From the NCBI GenBank assembly GCA_003445035.1, contig DLVV01000226.1, positions 1-13,082 of the forward strand: DNA of 13,082 bases, written 5' to 3'. Source of the stretch: Planctomycetaceae bacterium (GTDB lineage: Bacteria > Planctomycetota > Planctomycetia > Planctomycetales > Planctomycetaceae). Positions 1 to 6,785 of the stretch are shown piece after piece (position 1 is the stretch's first letter; each line of letters starts with the position of its first letter). Below the pieces are notes generated by a model. It did no database searches and had not been told where the DNA came from. It saw only the letters and a list, made by a program, of their open reading frames with translations. A program made the position numbers and the translations under genes.

Positions 1-548
1 TCCAGCGCCGCGGCGAACAACGCGAAGTTCTCGCTCTGCAACCGTTCCTTGGCCTCCTTGAGGCACTGTTCGAGGTCCTTGCCGAGCTGGTACTCGCCGA
101 CGATCTGCAGGAATTCCTGGCTGATCGGCTTGGGACTCTGCCGGGCGAGGATGTCCAGCGCCTGGGCGAGCGAGAGTCCGGCCTTGATGGCATTGGAGAG
201 CGAGACCATGGCGTCAGCCAACTGGTCCTCGATCAACAGGCGACGTTTCTCGGCCAGTTGCCTGAGTACGTACCATGGCAGGCTGACCAACAACACCGCG
301 GCGGTCACCGCAAATACCAGGGAGCCGGCGACGATCAGCAGCGAGGCCGCGACGGCCGCGACCAGGATCGACCAGGTCACCAGGTACTTCCTCAGACGGT
401 CGGTCCGCAGTCTCAACCGACGAAGCTTGTCCTTCAGGTCCTCCTCGACGAAGTCGATCGACTGGGAGTAGGTCGAGCGACCGGCGATGGCCCCGACGGT
501 GACGGCGGCGGCGACCATGCCGCTGCCGATGATGGGTAGCAAGTCCAT
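1..548 (-). CDS. tadB: TadB-like inner-membrane platform protein of the Tad pilus (3' end cut by window edge)
   Basis: Inner-membrane platform protein of the Tad (type IVc) pilus, of the T2SS-F/GspF family, expected to work with the TadA ATPase and TadC. 182 codons are visible; the rest lies beyond base 1. Residues 5-22 form a hydrophobic segment. A basic, charged stretch (about 38-54) precedes two further hydrophobic stretches (about 57-76 and 79-95), and a cytoplasmic T2SSF helical domain begins near 105. Its family-typical pattern is DQLADAMVSLSNAIKAGLSL (108-127), followed by LAQALDILA and a run around residues 145-160 (EFLQIVGEYQLGKDLE). The ATG is preceded by AGGAG at 9 bases spacing, and that site overlaps the stop codon of the ATPase gene 12 bases upstream, so the two are probably translationally coupled. 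The order tadA-tadB matches known tad loci. Identification is firm; the full length cannot be judged. Confidence 0.9.
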   Translation of the reverse strand, partial: MDLLPIIGSGMVAAAVTVGAIAGRSTYSQSIDFVEEDLKDKLRRLRLRTDRLRKYLVTWSILVAAVAASLLIVAGSLVFAVTAAVLLVSLPWYVLRQLAEKRRLLIEDQLADAMVSLSNAIKAGLSLAQALDILARQSPKPISQEFLQIVGEYQLGKDLEQCLKEAKERLQSENFALFAAAL

Positions 549-557
549 CGGCGGAGT

Positions 558-562
558 CTCCT
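558..562 (-). promoter_or_regulatory. Shine-Dalgarno of tadB overlapping the tadA stop codon
   Basis: The mRNA reads AGGAG followed by 9 bases and ATG. The last two bases of this box on the plus strand coincide with the TAG stop of the ATPase gene, so ribosomes ending on tadA would be placed directly at the tadB start. This fixes the ATG at 548 as the start. Confidence 0.6.
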
Positions 563-2459
563 AGGCCTGGTCACCGTAGAGGGATTCGAGTTTCAGCAGG
601 TCGCTTTCGACCAGTCGGTCGATGAAGCTGGGCATGTAACCGGTCGGAACCAGCCCCGTCTCGCTGCGGGTGCTGAAGATATCGGTCGTCGCCACACATT
701 GTCGCTCGATGTCGTAGCCGGTGACCTCCGAGACCTGCGTCACGCCGCGGCGGCCGCCGGGCAATCGGCTGATCTGAACGATGATGTCGATGGCCGAGGC
801 GACCTGTCGCTGGATCGAGATCACTGGCAGATCGACGGCCATCAGCACCAGCACCTCGAGACGTTTCAGAACATCTTCGGTGTTGTTGGCGTGGATGGTG
901 GTCATCGAGCCGTCGTGGCCGGTGTTCATCGCCTGGAGCATGTCGAGTGACTCGGGGCCGCGGCACTCGCCGACGATGATCCGGTCGGGCCGCATCCTCA
1001 ACGCGTTCTTGACCAGGTCGCGGATCGAGTACTCACCGGCGCCCTCGACGTTGGGTGGCCGGGCTTCGAGCGTCACCACGTGTTCCTGGTGCAACTGAAG
1101 CTCGCTGGTGTCCTCGATCGTGATGATCCGATCCTTGTGCGGGACGAAGCTCGAGAGCACGTTCAGCAACGTGGTCTTGCCGGTGCCGGTCCCGCCGCTG
1201 ACCAGGACGTTGCGTCGGTCGATCACGCAGGCCCGCAGGAACTGGGCCGCGGCGGTGGTGATCGAGTCGAGCTCGATCAGATCGTCCATGGTGAAGCGAT
1301 AGGCGGGGAACTTGCGGATTGTCAGGCAGGGGCCGCGGGTGGCCAGCGGGGGGATGATGGCGTTGACCCGCGACCCGTCCGGCAGCCGGGCGTCGACCAG
1401 CGGTTGGCTCTTGTCGATCCGACGTCCGACCTGTGCCACGATCCGTTCAATGATCGACTCGGTGACCTTGTCCGAGATGAACCGGCGTCCGGAAAGCTCG
1501 ACCACGCCGTCACGCTCGACGTAAATCTGGTCGCTCTTGACCACCATGATCTCGGTGATCGTCGGAGCCCGCAGCAGGTCCTGCAGGGGGCCGAAGCCGA
1601 AGACGGTGTCCTTGAGATCCTTCTTCAGCGTTCGCAGGATCAGGTACCGCTTCAGTTCCTGGTGCAGGTGTGGCCGCACACGGGGGAACACGTCGTTCAT
1701 CCGCGACTCGACCCGGTTGATCCGTTCGCTGAGATCGCGGCAGCCCTCCAACTCCAGTTGCTCGCGAACGAACCCGACCAGGTGTTCAAGTTCGGTCTCC
1801 CGTTCGGGGACCAGCGTCGCCGGGACGTCGAATTCGTTGGCACCCATTGCCGTGACCGTGTCCCCCATCGGAACCGTGTCGTTCCCACTCTCGAGAATCA
1901 ATTGGTTGATCATCAGGTCCTGCAGCAACAGCGACACCACCTCTTCGAGCAACGGGAGGTTCTCGTCGCCGAAAAGATTCAGTTCACGGCAGACATCTTC
2001 GATGTTCTCCTCGAGCATCAGGATGCTCTCCGTGCCGCCCAACTGGCTGCTCTCCAGTTCGAACAGGTCGAAGCGTTCCAGCAACTGCCGGTGCACTCGG
2101 AGTTCGAGGCTGGCCATGATCGAGCGGAGGTGCGATTCGAGCTGGCTGCGGCTGATCGGGCTGGCCTGCTCGGACTCGAAAGTCAGCGTGAACGGCCAGA
2201 TGCGGACGGTGTCGCCTGGCGAGAACTCGCAGCTCTGCCCGCCGAGCACCTCGGTCTCGCCGACGACGCAGCTGTTGATACCAAGGTTTTCGAGGGTCAA
2301 CAGTCCGTTGTCACGTCGGATGACGGCCTGCTGCTTGCCGACCAGCGGGCTCTGCAGCACCACGGTGTTGCCCGTGTCACGGCCGACCCGGATCACCGGG
2401 TCGTCGGTTTCGACCAACGACCGGCGGCTGTCGTGGACCTTGTTGAACCAGACTTTCAT
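561..2459 (-). CDS. tadA: FHA domain-containing TadA/CpaF-family pilus motor ATPase
   Basis: Hexameric secretion ATPase that powers Tad pilus assembly at the cytoplasmic face. The GspE/VirB11-like ATPase core is complete: Walker A GGTGTGKTT (422-430), Asp box ITIEDTSELQL (446-456), Walker B RIIVGECRGPE (493-503) and His box TIHANN (521-526). The preceding N-terminal domain holds GFGPLQDLLRAPTITEIMV (288-306). Unlike ordinary CpaF (roughly 450-500 residues), it begins with an FHA-like beta domain (about 1-96: GR at 26-27, GDTVRI at 82-87). A helical region (about 105-190) and a Thr/acidic linker (about 191-225) follow, then a second helical stretch (about 225-287). The usual FHA Ser and His appear replaced by Gly41 and Gln44, so phosphothreonine binding is doubtful. 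cpaB lies 48 bases upstream and tadB 12 bases downstream. No Shine-Dalgarno is visible; the leader is pyrimidine-rich. The ATPase identity is certain; the role of the FHA part is unknown. Confidence 0.95.
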   Translation of the reverse strand: MKVWFNKVHDSRRSLVETDDPVIRVGRDTGNTVVLQSPLVGKQQAVIRRDNGLLTLENLGINSCVVGETEVLGGQSCEFSPGDTVRIWPFTLTFESEQASPISRSQLESHLRSIMASLELRVHRQLLERFDLFELESSQLGGTESILMLEENIEDVCRELNLFGDENLPLLEEVVSLLLQDLMINQLILESGNDTVPMGDTVTAMGANEFDVPATLVPERETELEHLVGFVREQLELEGCRDLSERINRVESRMNDVFPRVRPHLHQELKRYLILRTLKKDLKDTVFGFGPLQDLLRAPTITEIMVVKSDQIYVERDGVVELSGRRFISDKVTESIIERIVAQVGRRIDKSQPLVDARLPDGSRVNAIIPPLATRGPCLTIRKFPAYRFTMDDLIELDSITTAAAQFLRACVIDRRNVLVSGGTGTGKTTLLNVLSSFVPHKDRIITIEDTSELQLHQEHVVTLEARPPNVEGAGEYSIRDLVKNALRMRPDRIIVGECRGPESLDMLQAMNTGHDGSMTTIHANNTEDVLKRLEVLVLMAVDLPVISIQRQVASAIDIIVQISRLPGGRRGVTQVSEVTGYDIERQCVATTDIFSTRSETGLVPTGYMPSFIDRLVESDLLKLESLYGDQA

Positions 2460-2507
2460 GGGATTTCGAGCGGGGAGTGGAGAGAAGAAAGGGGGGGCGG
2501 ACCAGGA

Positions 2508-3242
2508 CTAGGGCTTGGTTTTGTCCCGGCGATGGAGCAGCACCTGGACACCCTGGAAGTTGTTGACTGCCAGGATCCCGGCCAGTGTTTCGGCCTGGGG
2601 TTCGAGTTTGCCACCGGGATTTTCGACCTTCACGGCGACGGCGATCACGTTCTCGGCACCCGAGGCCAGGCCGGCCGCCTGGCGGACGTCGCGTCGGCCC
2701 TTGCGATTGCCCAGGGCCAGGATCCGGAAGGGGCCGATGATCTTTCCTCCCCCGTCGGTTGGTTGGCTGCGGCTTGCGCCTTCGCCGAATTCCGGGATGC
2801 GGAAACTGACCTGGTCACCCGGATCGACATGCTGTGGGTTGAACGTCCTGGAATCGACCGGCAACCACATCACTCGCTCGTTTTCGGCGATCAGTTCGTT
2901 GATGTCCTTGATGGCCGGGGTGGTCAGATCCCGGTGCATCACCAGTTCGGCTTCACCCGAAACGGCCAGGTCGCGAGCGGCTTTCTGGCCGATCACCAGG
3001 TCCTTCTGGTCCCAGAGAACAGCAACCTGTGACAACTGGGACTCGTGGCTCTTGGGCATCGAGATCGGCACGAGGTCTTCTGACTGGATCACGTCCCCCC
3101 GCTTGACGTCGGCCGGTTGAGACACGCCGACGAATCTGACGAGCTCGACCCGGCTGGCTTCCCGTTCGAGATACAGCCAGTTGCAGACGAAGCCGACGAC
3201 GCCCAGCGCCACGGCGATCATGATGCCCTGTGCACCCTTCAT
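2508..3242 (-). CDS. cpaB: CpaB/RcpC-like Tad pilus assembly protein
   Basis: Periplasmic, membrane-anchored Tad pilus protein of the CpaB/RcpC family, generally thought to act with the outer-membrane secretin. An N-terminal hydrophobic segment (7-24) anchors it. A SAF-like domain follows (about 35-108), with DVKRGDVIQSEDLVPISMP at 45-63. The second half has the family's RVMWLPVDS (123-131) and VDPGDQVSFRIPE (139-151) motifs, a glycine-rich loop (163-170), and a terminal strand FQGVQVLLHRR (229-239). The length of 244 residues suits the family. Its ATG overlaps the stop of the upstream unknown gene in an ATGA arrangement, so the two should be translationally coupled. Unusually, the next gene is the ATPase, with no secretin (CpaC/RcpA) between them. 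Confidence 0.9.
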   Translation of the reverse strand: MKGAQGIMIAVALGVVGFVCNWLYLEREASRVELVRFVGVSQPADVKRGDVIQSEDLVPISMPKSHESQLSQVAVLWDQKDLVIGQKAARDLAVSGEAELVMHRDLTTPAIKDINELIAENERVMWLPVDSRTFNPQHVDPGDQVSFRIPEFGEGASRSQPTDGGGKIIGPFRILALGNRKGRRDVRQAAGLASGAENVIAVAVKVENPGGKLEPQAETLAGILAVNNFQGVQVLLHRRDKTKP

Positions 3243-4219
3243 GTTGACTCCCGCTCGCCCGGTGACACCGGGCTCGTTTCAATTGTCCCCGGGCGGACCG
3301 GGGTGAAGACGTTCAGCATACCATGCCATCTGCCCGAGTTGTCATGTCGCAACGAGACGACCACGGTCCGGCCGGAGGGGTGTTGCCAGCGGGCGGTCCA
3401 GCCCTCGCGGTGCCGGGACGGCGGAGATGTCATTGTCCAGCCGTCGTCGTGCAGTTCGCGTTCGAAATGTTCCCACCAGCCATCCGGCCCCGGTGATCCG
3501 GTGAAGACCACCAGTCGCTCGGGGTCGCCGTCGCCGACGGCCAGCAGCCTGCGGCAGTCGGCCGGCAGCTCGACCGGTTCCGCCGCCACGTCACCGGCCG
3601 CGGCAAATGTCCAGGTCACCCATTCGTCCCGGGGCGTGCGGGTGGCCAGTCCCCAGCCAACAACCCGCCGTTGGCCCAGCAGTTGGCGGACCGCCACGAC
3701 CATCGGCAGCGGACCCTCGAGTCGATGCAGCGAGGTGGCGGCCTGTGACGGGCCGGGGCCCGGATTCGATTCACGACCGGCCAGGACTTTCAGCAGTTGC
3801 TGCTCAGCCTCGTCGGCGTCCGTCTCGGGCCACCCCGCCGTTTCGGCCGTGGCGCGAGTGGAACTCTCGAGCGCCCGCCAGGCCACCGCGCGATCACCGA
3901 CCAGTCGCCGGCGATGGATCGTCGTTGCCAGTTCCCCAAGTTGAAGGTCATCGGGCTCGGTCCAGGCCGTGCCCGCTCCGGTGACGCCGTCGGCATTCGG
4001 GGTCGATTCGAGTCCCGGCTCGTTCCACCAGGAGGTCAACTGGCGTCCCAGCGCCAGCCCGACAACCAGCAGCATGCCGACCGCCAGCAGGTCGGTGGCA
4101 CGCCGGCGGTACCTCCTGGCCAACTCGCCGATTCCACCGGTCGCGGCGGATTCCGAAGACGCCGACAGGCCGTCGGCCGCCGGGGCGTCGTGATCGGGAT
4201 GGTTGGTCTGGTCGGACAC
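3239..4219 (-). CDS. Single-pass membrane protein of unknown function in the Tad locus, coupled to cpaB
   Basis: Not recognised as any named Tad component. The visible layout is a polar N-terminus with a basic patch (RRYRRR, 35-40), one membrane segment (about 43-59), and a roughly 265-residue remainder, probably periplasmic. The middle part is Ala/Glu/Arg-rich and helical in character. The C-terminal part (about 230-306) looks globular and Trp-rich, with GWWEHFERELHDDGW (247-261), WTARWQH (274-280) and GRWHGMLNVF (296-305). It ends in a Pro/Ser/Thr tail. The start is GTG, 15 bases after the stop of the TadE-like gene; an in-frame stop just upstream rules out a longer protein. No good Shine-Dalgarno is seen. 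The 4-base ATGA overlap with cpaB places it inside the pilus operon. A role in pilus assembly or anchoring beside CpaB is an inference from position only. Confidence 0.8.
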   Translation of the reverse strand: MSDQTNHPDHDAPAADGLSASSESAATGGIGELARRYRRRATDLLAVGMLLVVGLALGRQLTSWWNEPGLESTPNADGVTGAGTAWTEPDDLQLGELATTIHRRRLVGDRAVAWRALESSTRATAETAGWPETDADEAEQQLLKVLAGRESNPGPGPSQAATSLHRLEGPLPMVVAVRQLLGQRRVVGWGLATRTPRDEWVTWTFAAAGDVAAEPVELPADCRRLLAVGDGDPERLVVFTGSPGPDGWWEHFERELHDDGWTMTSPPSRHREGWTARWQHPSGRTVVVSLRHDNSGRWHGMLNVFTPVRPGTIETSPVSPGEREST

Positions 4220-4234
4220 GGCGGATGCGAGGGG

Positions 4235-5236
4235 CTAGTTCAGCAGGGTTGATTCGAAAGATTCCAACTGCTGGATCAGGGGAATGTAGGCGGCGTCGGA
4301 TTGTCCGTTCATCCGGGCCCGCTCGGCCAACTCGCGATACATTCTCAGGAAATCCCGCGTCAACGCGCCGGGGATGCCGGCCTGGTTGAGGTTTCCTCTT
4401 GGTCGTGCACGGCCCTGGATCTGTTCGACCAGCCGGTCGGTGAACCTCGAGAGGTCCGCGCGGTCACTGGTTCGGGCATTGCGCGGAGGACGGGGGTAAT
4501 AGTCGCGGTTGGCCAATTCGCCGTCGCGATCAAAAAGGTCCATCCCGCGACGGTTCAGGCCAACACGTAATGCGGTGGCCAGTTGACGAAAACGGGCGGT
4601 GTGAACCGCCGTCACGTTCTGCCAGCGTCCGGCCAGGTCGGGATAGAGACGCAGCGAGCGGCGGGAATCATTCGACGACAGCCCCATCTGCCAGAACTGC
4701 CAGCAATTGTCGAGGACGGGAAAGTCCACCTCGTGCCGGTAGCCTTTTGGCGGCAATTGTCCCAGGACGGGGAAGCCCCGTTCGACAGAGGCCTGCCCGG
4801 TGATCATTCCCCGGCGGACGTCCAGCAGGTCCTGGTCGACCCGCAATCCGCGGCCGGATCGTGGGTCGATCAGCATCGGGCCGCGGGCGACCGTGTGCTG
4901 ATCGTAGAGGGCCAGTTGGATTGTTGGCATCGAGATGCACGGCACGTGGGATCGATCGACGCTCATCCGGGCGGGTGCCGGGAACCCGGGCGGATTGGGC
5001 ATGTCCTGCGCGTCTGTACGAGGGTTGGCCCGCCAGATCGATCTCCACGCGGCCTCGCGGGCATGGATCTGGGTGCGGACCTTGAAGGTGGCGGCCCAGC
5101 CGATGAGGATCATCAGTCCCATGACGAACAACACCACCGGCAGGCTGAGCACCAGTTCGAGTGGCGCCAGGCCGCGACGGCCGGACCGCTTGCCGGGGAC
5201 AGCCCGGTCGCGCGTCGTTGTCCGATAGGCCTGCAT
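4235..5236 (-). CDS. Second TadE-like pseudopilin
   Basis: TadE-family minor pseudopilin. The N-terminus carries a class III prepilin leader: basic residues, then RRG|LAPLE (20-27). Cleavage after Gly22 would leave Glu at mature position +5, the residue needed for pilin processing and packing. A hydrophobic segment (about 28-50, LVLSLPVVLFVMGLMILIGW) follows, then KVRTQIHAREAAWRSIWR (52-69), which matches the AxREGAR-like stretch after TadE transmembrane helices. The remaining 260 residues are a soluble domain without a recognised fold. It contains LFDRD (234-238), a string also found in the TadG-like protein encoded just upstream. The gene starts 10 bases after that gene's stop and has only a weak ribosome binding site, which suggests coupling. 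It probably works in the periplasm at pilus initiation; the substrate is the TadV peptidase encoded upstream. Confidence 0.85.
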   Translation of the reverse strand: MQAYRTTTRDRAVPGKRSGRRGLAPLELVLSLPVVLFVMGLMILIGWAATFKVRTQIHAREAAWRSIWRANPRTDAQDMPNPPGFPAPARMSVDRSHVPCISMPTIQLALYDQHTVARGPMLIDPRSGRGLRVDQDLLDVRRGMITGQASVERGFPVLGQLPPKGYRHEVDFPVLDNCWQFWQMGLSSNDSRRSLRLYPDLAGRWQNVTAVHTARFRQLATALRVGLNRRGMDLFDRDGELANRDYYPRPPRNARTSDRADLSRFTDRLVEQIQGRARPRGNLNQAGIPGALTRDFLRMYRELAERARMNGQSDAAYIPLIQQLESFESTLLN

Positions 5237-5246
5237 GCGGGGGATC

Positions 5247-6785
5247 TCAGTGACTGACCAAATTGTCGAGTGTTTCGCTGGTGATTCTCGCGAACGGGCC
5301 GCTGCGCAGCGTTCCGGCCCGGGGGTCGAGTCCCGAGGGTGAACGAGCCAGGATCTGCTGCAACTCCGGCAGCGAGGCGGGCATGATCCGCGTGGTCCAG
5401 TTCTGGCTCATCAGGTCCCATCGCTGCGGCCAGTTTTCGCGGTATGGGATCGGACGCCATCCGGTGATCTCGCGGGTCTCGGGATCACGGATCGGCACCC
5501 AGCGGACCCAGGATCCATTGACCCGGACAAATCGGGGTTCGGGCAGGTAGACCTGCAGTTGGGCGAACGACTGCGCGTCCGAAAAATCTGAGAGGGGGTT
5601 CTTGAACAGCCCTGGACCCATCTCTTCAATATGCCGGCGATAGACGACGGCCAGCAGGTGGTAGTCACGATTGAGGTGCATGTTCACCTGCCGCCATCCC
5701 CCCGATTCCTGCATCTGTTTCATCCGGCCCGGATGCGTTCCGTTGTTCATTCGGCGAATCTGGAAGGGGAGATTGTTTAGCGGGTATTCCCGGATGAGCA
5801 GGCGGTCGAGTTGTCCGCGTGTGGCGATCCGCCACAGGTCGCCGAAGCGGGACATGCGGGCATCGCGGTCGAACAGTTCGAGCTTCTGGTTGTTCCAGAG
5901 TTCGAGGTAATGATTGGCGAGATCACTACGCTGCTTGACGGCGTCCTCGAAGTACTCCTGGCCGTGTCCGGCCGCTCCGAAGTCCGATCCGGTCGGCGAA
6001 GGATCGATGGCCGGCACGGTTCTCAGCAGAGGATGGGCCTCGGAGGCTTCGCCGATGGCCTGGGTGTTGGACCGGAACAGCACGCAGGCCGGCACATCGC
6101 CGGGCTGAAGGCTGCGGCTGACCAGGTTGGGATTCGACGGATCGTGACGTGCGGGATTGGTTGGCCGGGCGTGTCGTCGAACCGTTTCCCGTGCCGCGGA
6201 GACCGCCAGGTGGGGAACGGTTTCGACCAGCGTCCGCTGGTACTCGGGAATCAACTCGTACTCGAGTACGGACTCGAATATCGGCAGGAAATGGGCCGCT
6301 GCCGCGGCGTGCTCGTCACCGAATGCTGCGACCGCTCGTTGTTCGAAGGGGATTCGCTGGACGACCGCCTGGCCGGCAGGGGGAAACTTGGCGAAGGTGG
6401 CCTGCAGCAGGTCGCCGCCGGCCAGGCCCCAGGCCTGCAGGATCTTCGGCACCTGGGCCTCGGCATTCCGCTGCTGGCCCTCGCGGAGGTAGGCGGTGAT
6501 CGCGAAGACCTCGCACAGCAGGTGGTTGGTGTGGGCGAGTCCGTTGAGTCCACGGGCCAGCATCACCCCGCCGGTGACGGCGGCCGAGTCGGCGGCATTC
6601 TGCATCTTGAGCTTGTCGTCGGCGTGACGGCCGACGTTGGTGATCATCACCAGCAGCATGGTGAACACCAGCAGCACCAGCAGGGTCACGATGCTGATCG
6701 TGCCACGTTGGTCACCGTGCAGGCGACCGAGTCGAACCCGAAGCCGCGAGCGGATCCGGTGGCTGGGCTGGTTATCGGTTGGCAT
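5247..6785 (-). CDS. tadG: TadG-like pilus assembly protein
   Basis: TadG-type protein of the Tad locus, 512 residues with the start chosen here. After a basic N-terminus comes DQRGTISIVTLLVLLVF (25-41), continuing hydrophobic to about 50, then the signature NVGRHADDKLKMQNAADSAA (50-69), typical of the TadE/G-like N-terminal domain. The rest is a large, probably periplasmic domain. No von Willebrand A metal site (DxSxS), present in many TadG proteins, could be seen. The C-terminal part is Trp/Pro-rich (WVRWVPIRDPE 426-436, GWRPIPYRENWPQRWD 442-457). The ATG at 6785 lies inside the end of the preceding gene (14-base overlap). The frame stays open for 42 further codons, but those encode a Pro/Thr/Ser-rich out-of-frame reading of the upstream gene, so the short start is preferred. 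The putative cleavage site (G|TISIV) lacks Glu at +5. Confidence 0.85.
   Translation of the reverse strand: MPTDNQPSHRIRSRLRVRLGRLHGDQRGTISIVTLLVLLVFTMLLVMITNVGRHADDKLKMQNAADSAAVTGGVMLARGLNGLAHTNHLLCEVFAITAYLREGQQRNAEAQVPKILQAWGLAGGDLLQATFAKFPPAGQAVVQRIPFEQRAVAAFGDEHAAAAAHFLPIFESVLEYELIPEYQRTLVETVPHLAVSAARETVRRHARPTNPARHDPSNPNLVSRSLQPGDVPACVLFRSNTQAIGEASEAHPLLRTVPAIDPSPTGSDFGAAGHGQEYFEDAVKQRSDLANHYLELWNNQKLELFDRDARMSRFGDLWRIATRGQLDRLLIREYPLNNLPFQIRRMNNGTHPGRMKQMQESGGWRQVNMHLNRDYHLLAVVYRRHIEEMGPGLFKNPLSDFSDAQSFAQLQVYLPEPRFVRVNGSWVRWVPIRDPETREITGWRPIPYRENWPQRWDLMSQNWTTRIMPASLPELQQILARSPSGLDPRAGTLRSGPFARITSETLDNLVSH

Noticed and set aside
1080..3032. 650-codon open frame on the plus strand opposite tadA and cpaB
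   Set aside because: It is antisense to two confidently identified genes, has no recognisable domain, and its Asp/Gln/Val/Leu-rich make-up is what GC-rich coding sequence gives on the opposite strand.
6257..6270. 14-base perfect palindrome CGTACTCGAGTACG
   Set aside because: It lies inside tadG coding sequence, and about one palindrome of this length is expected by chance in 13 kb.
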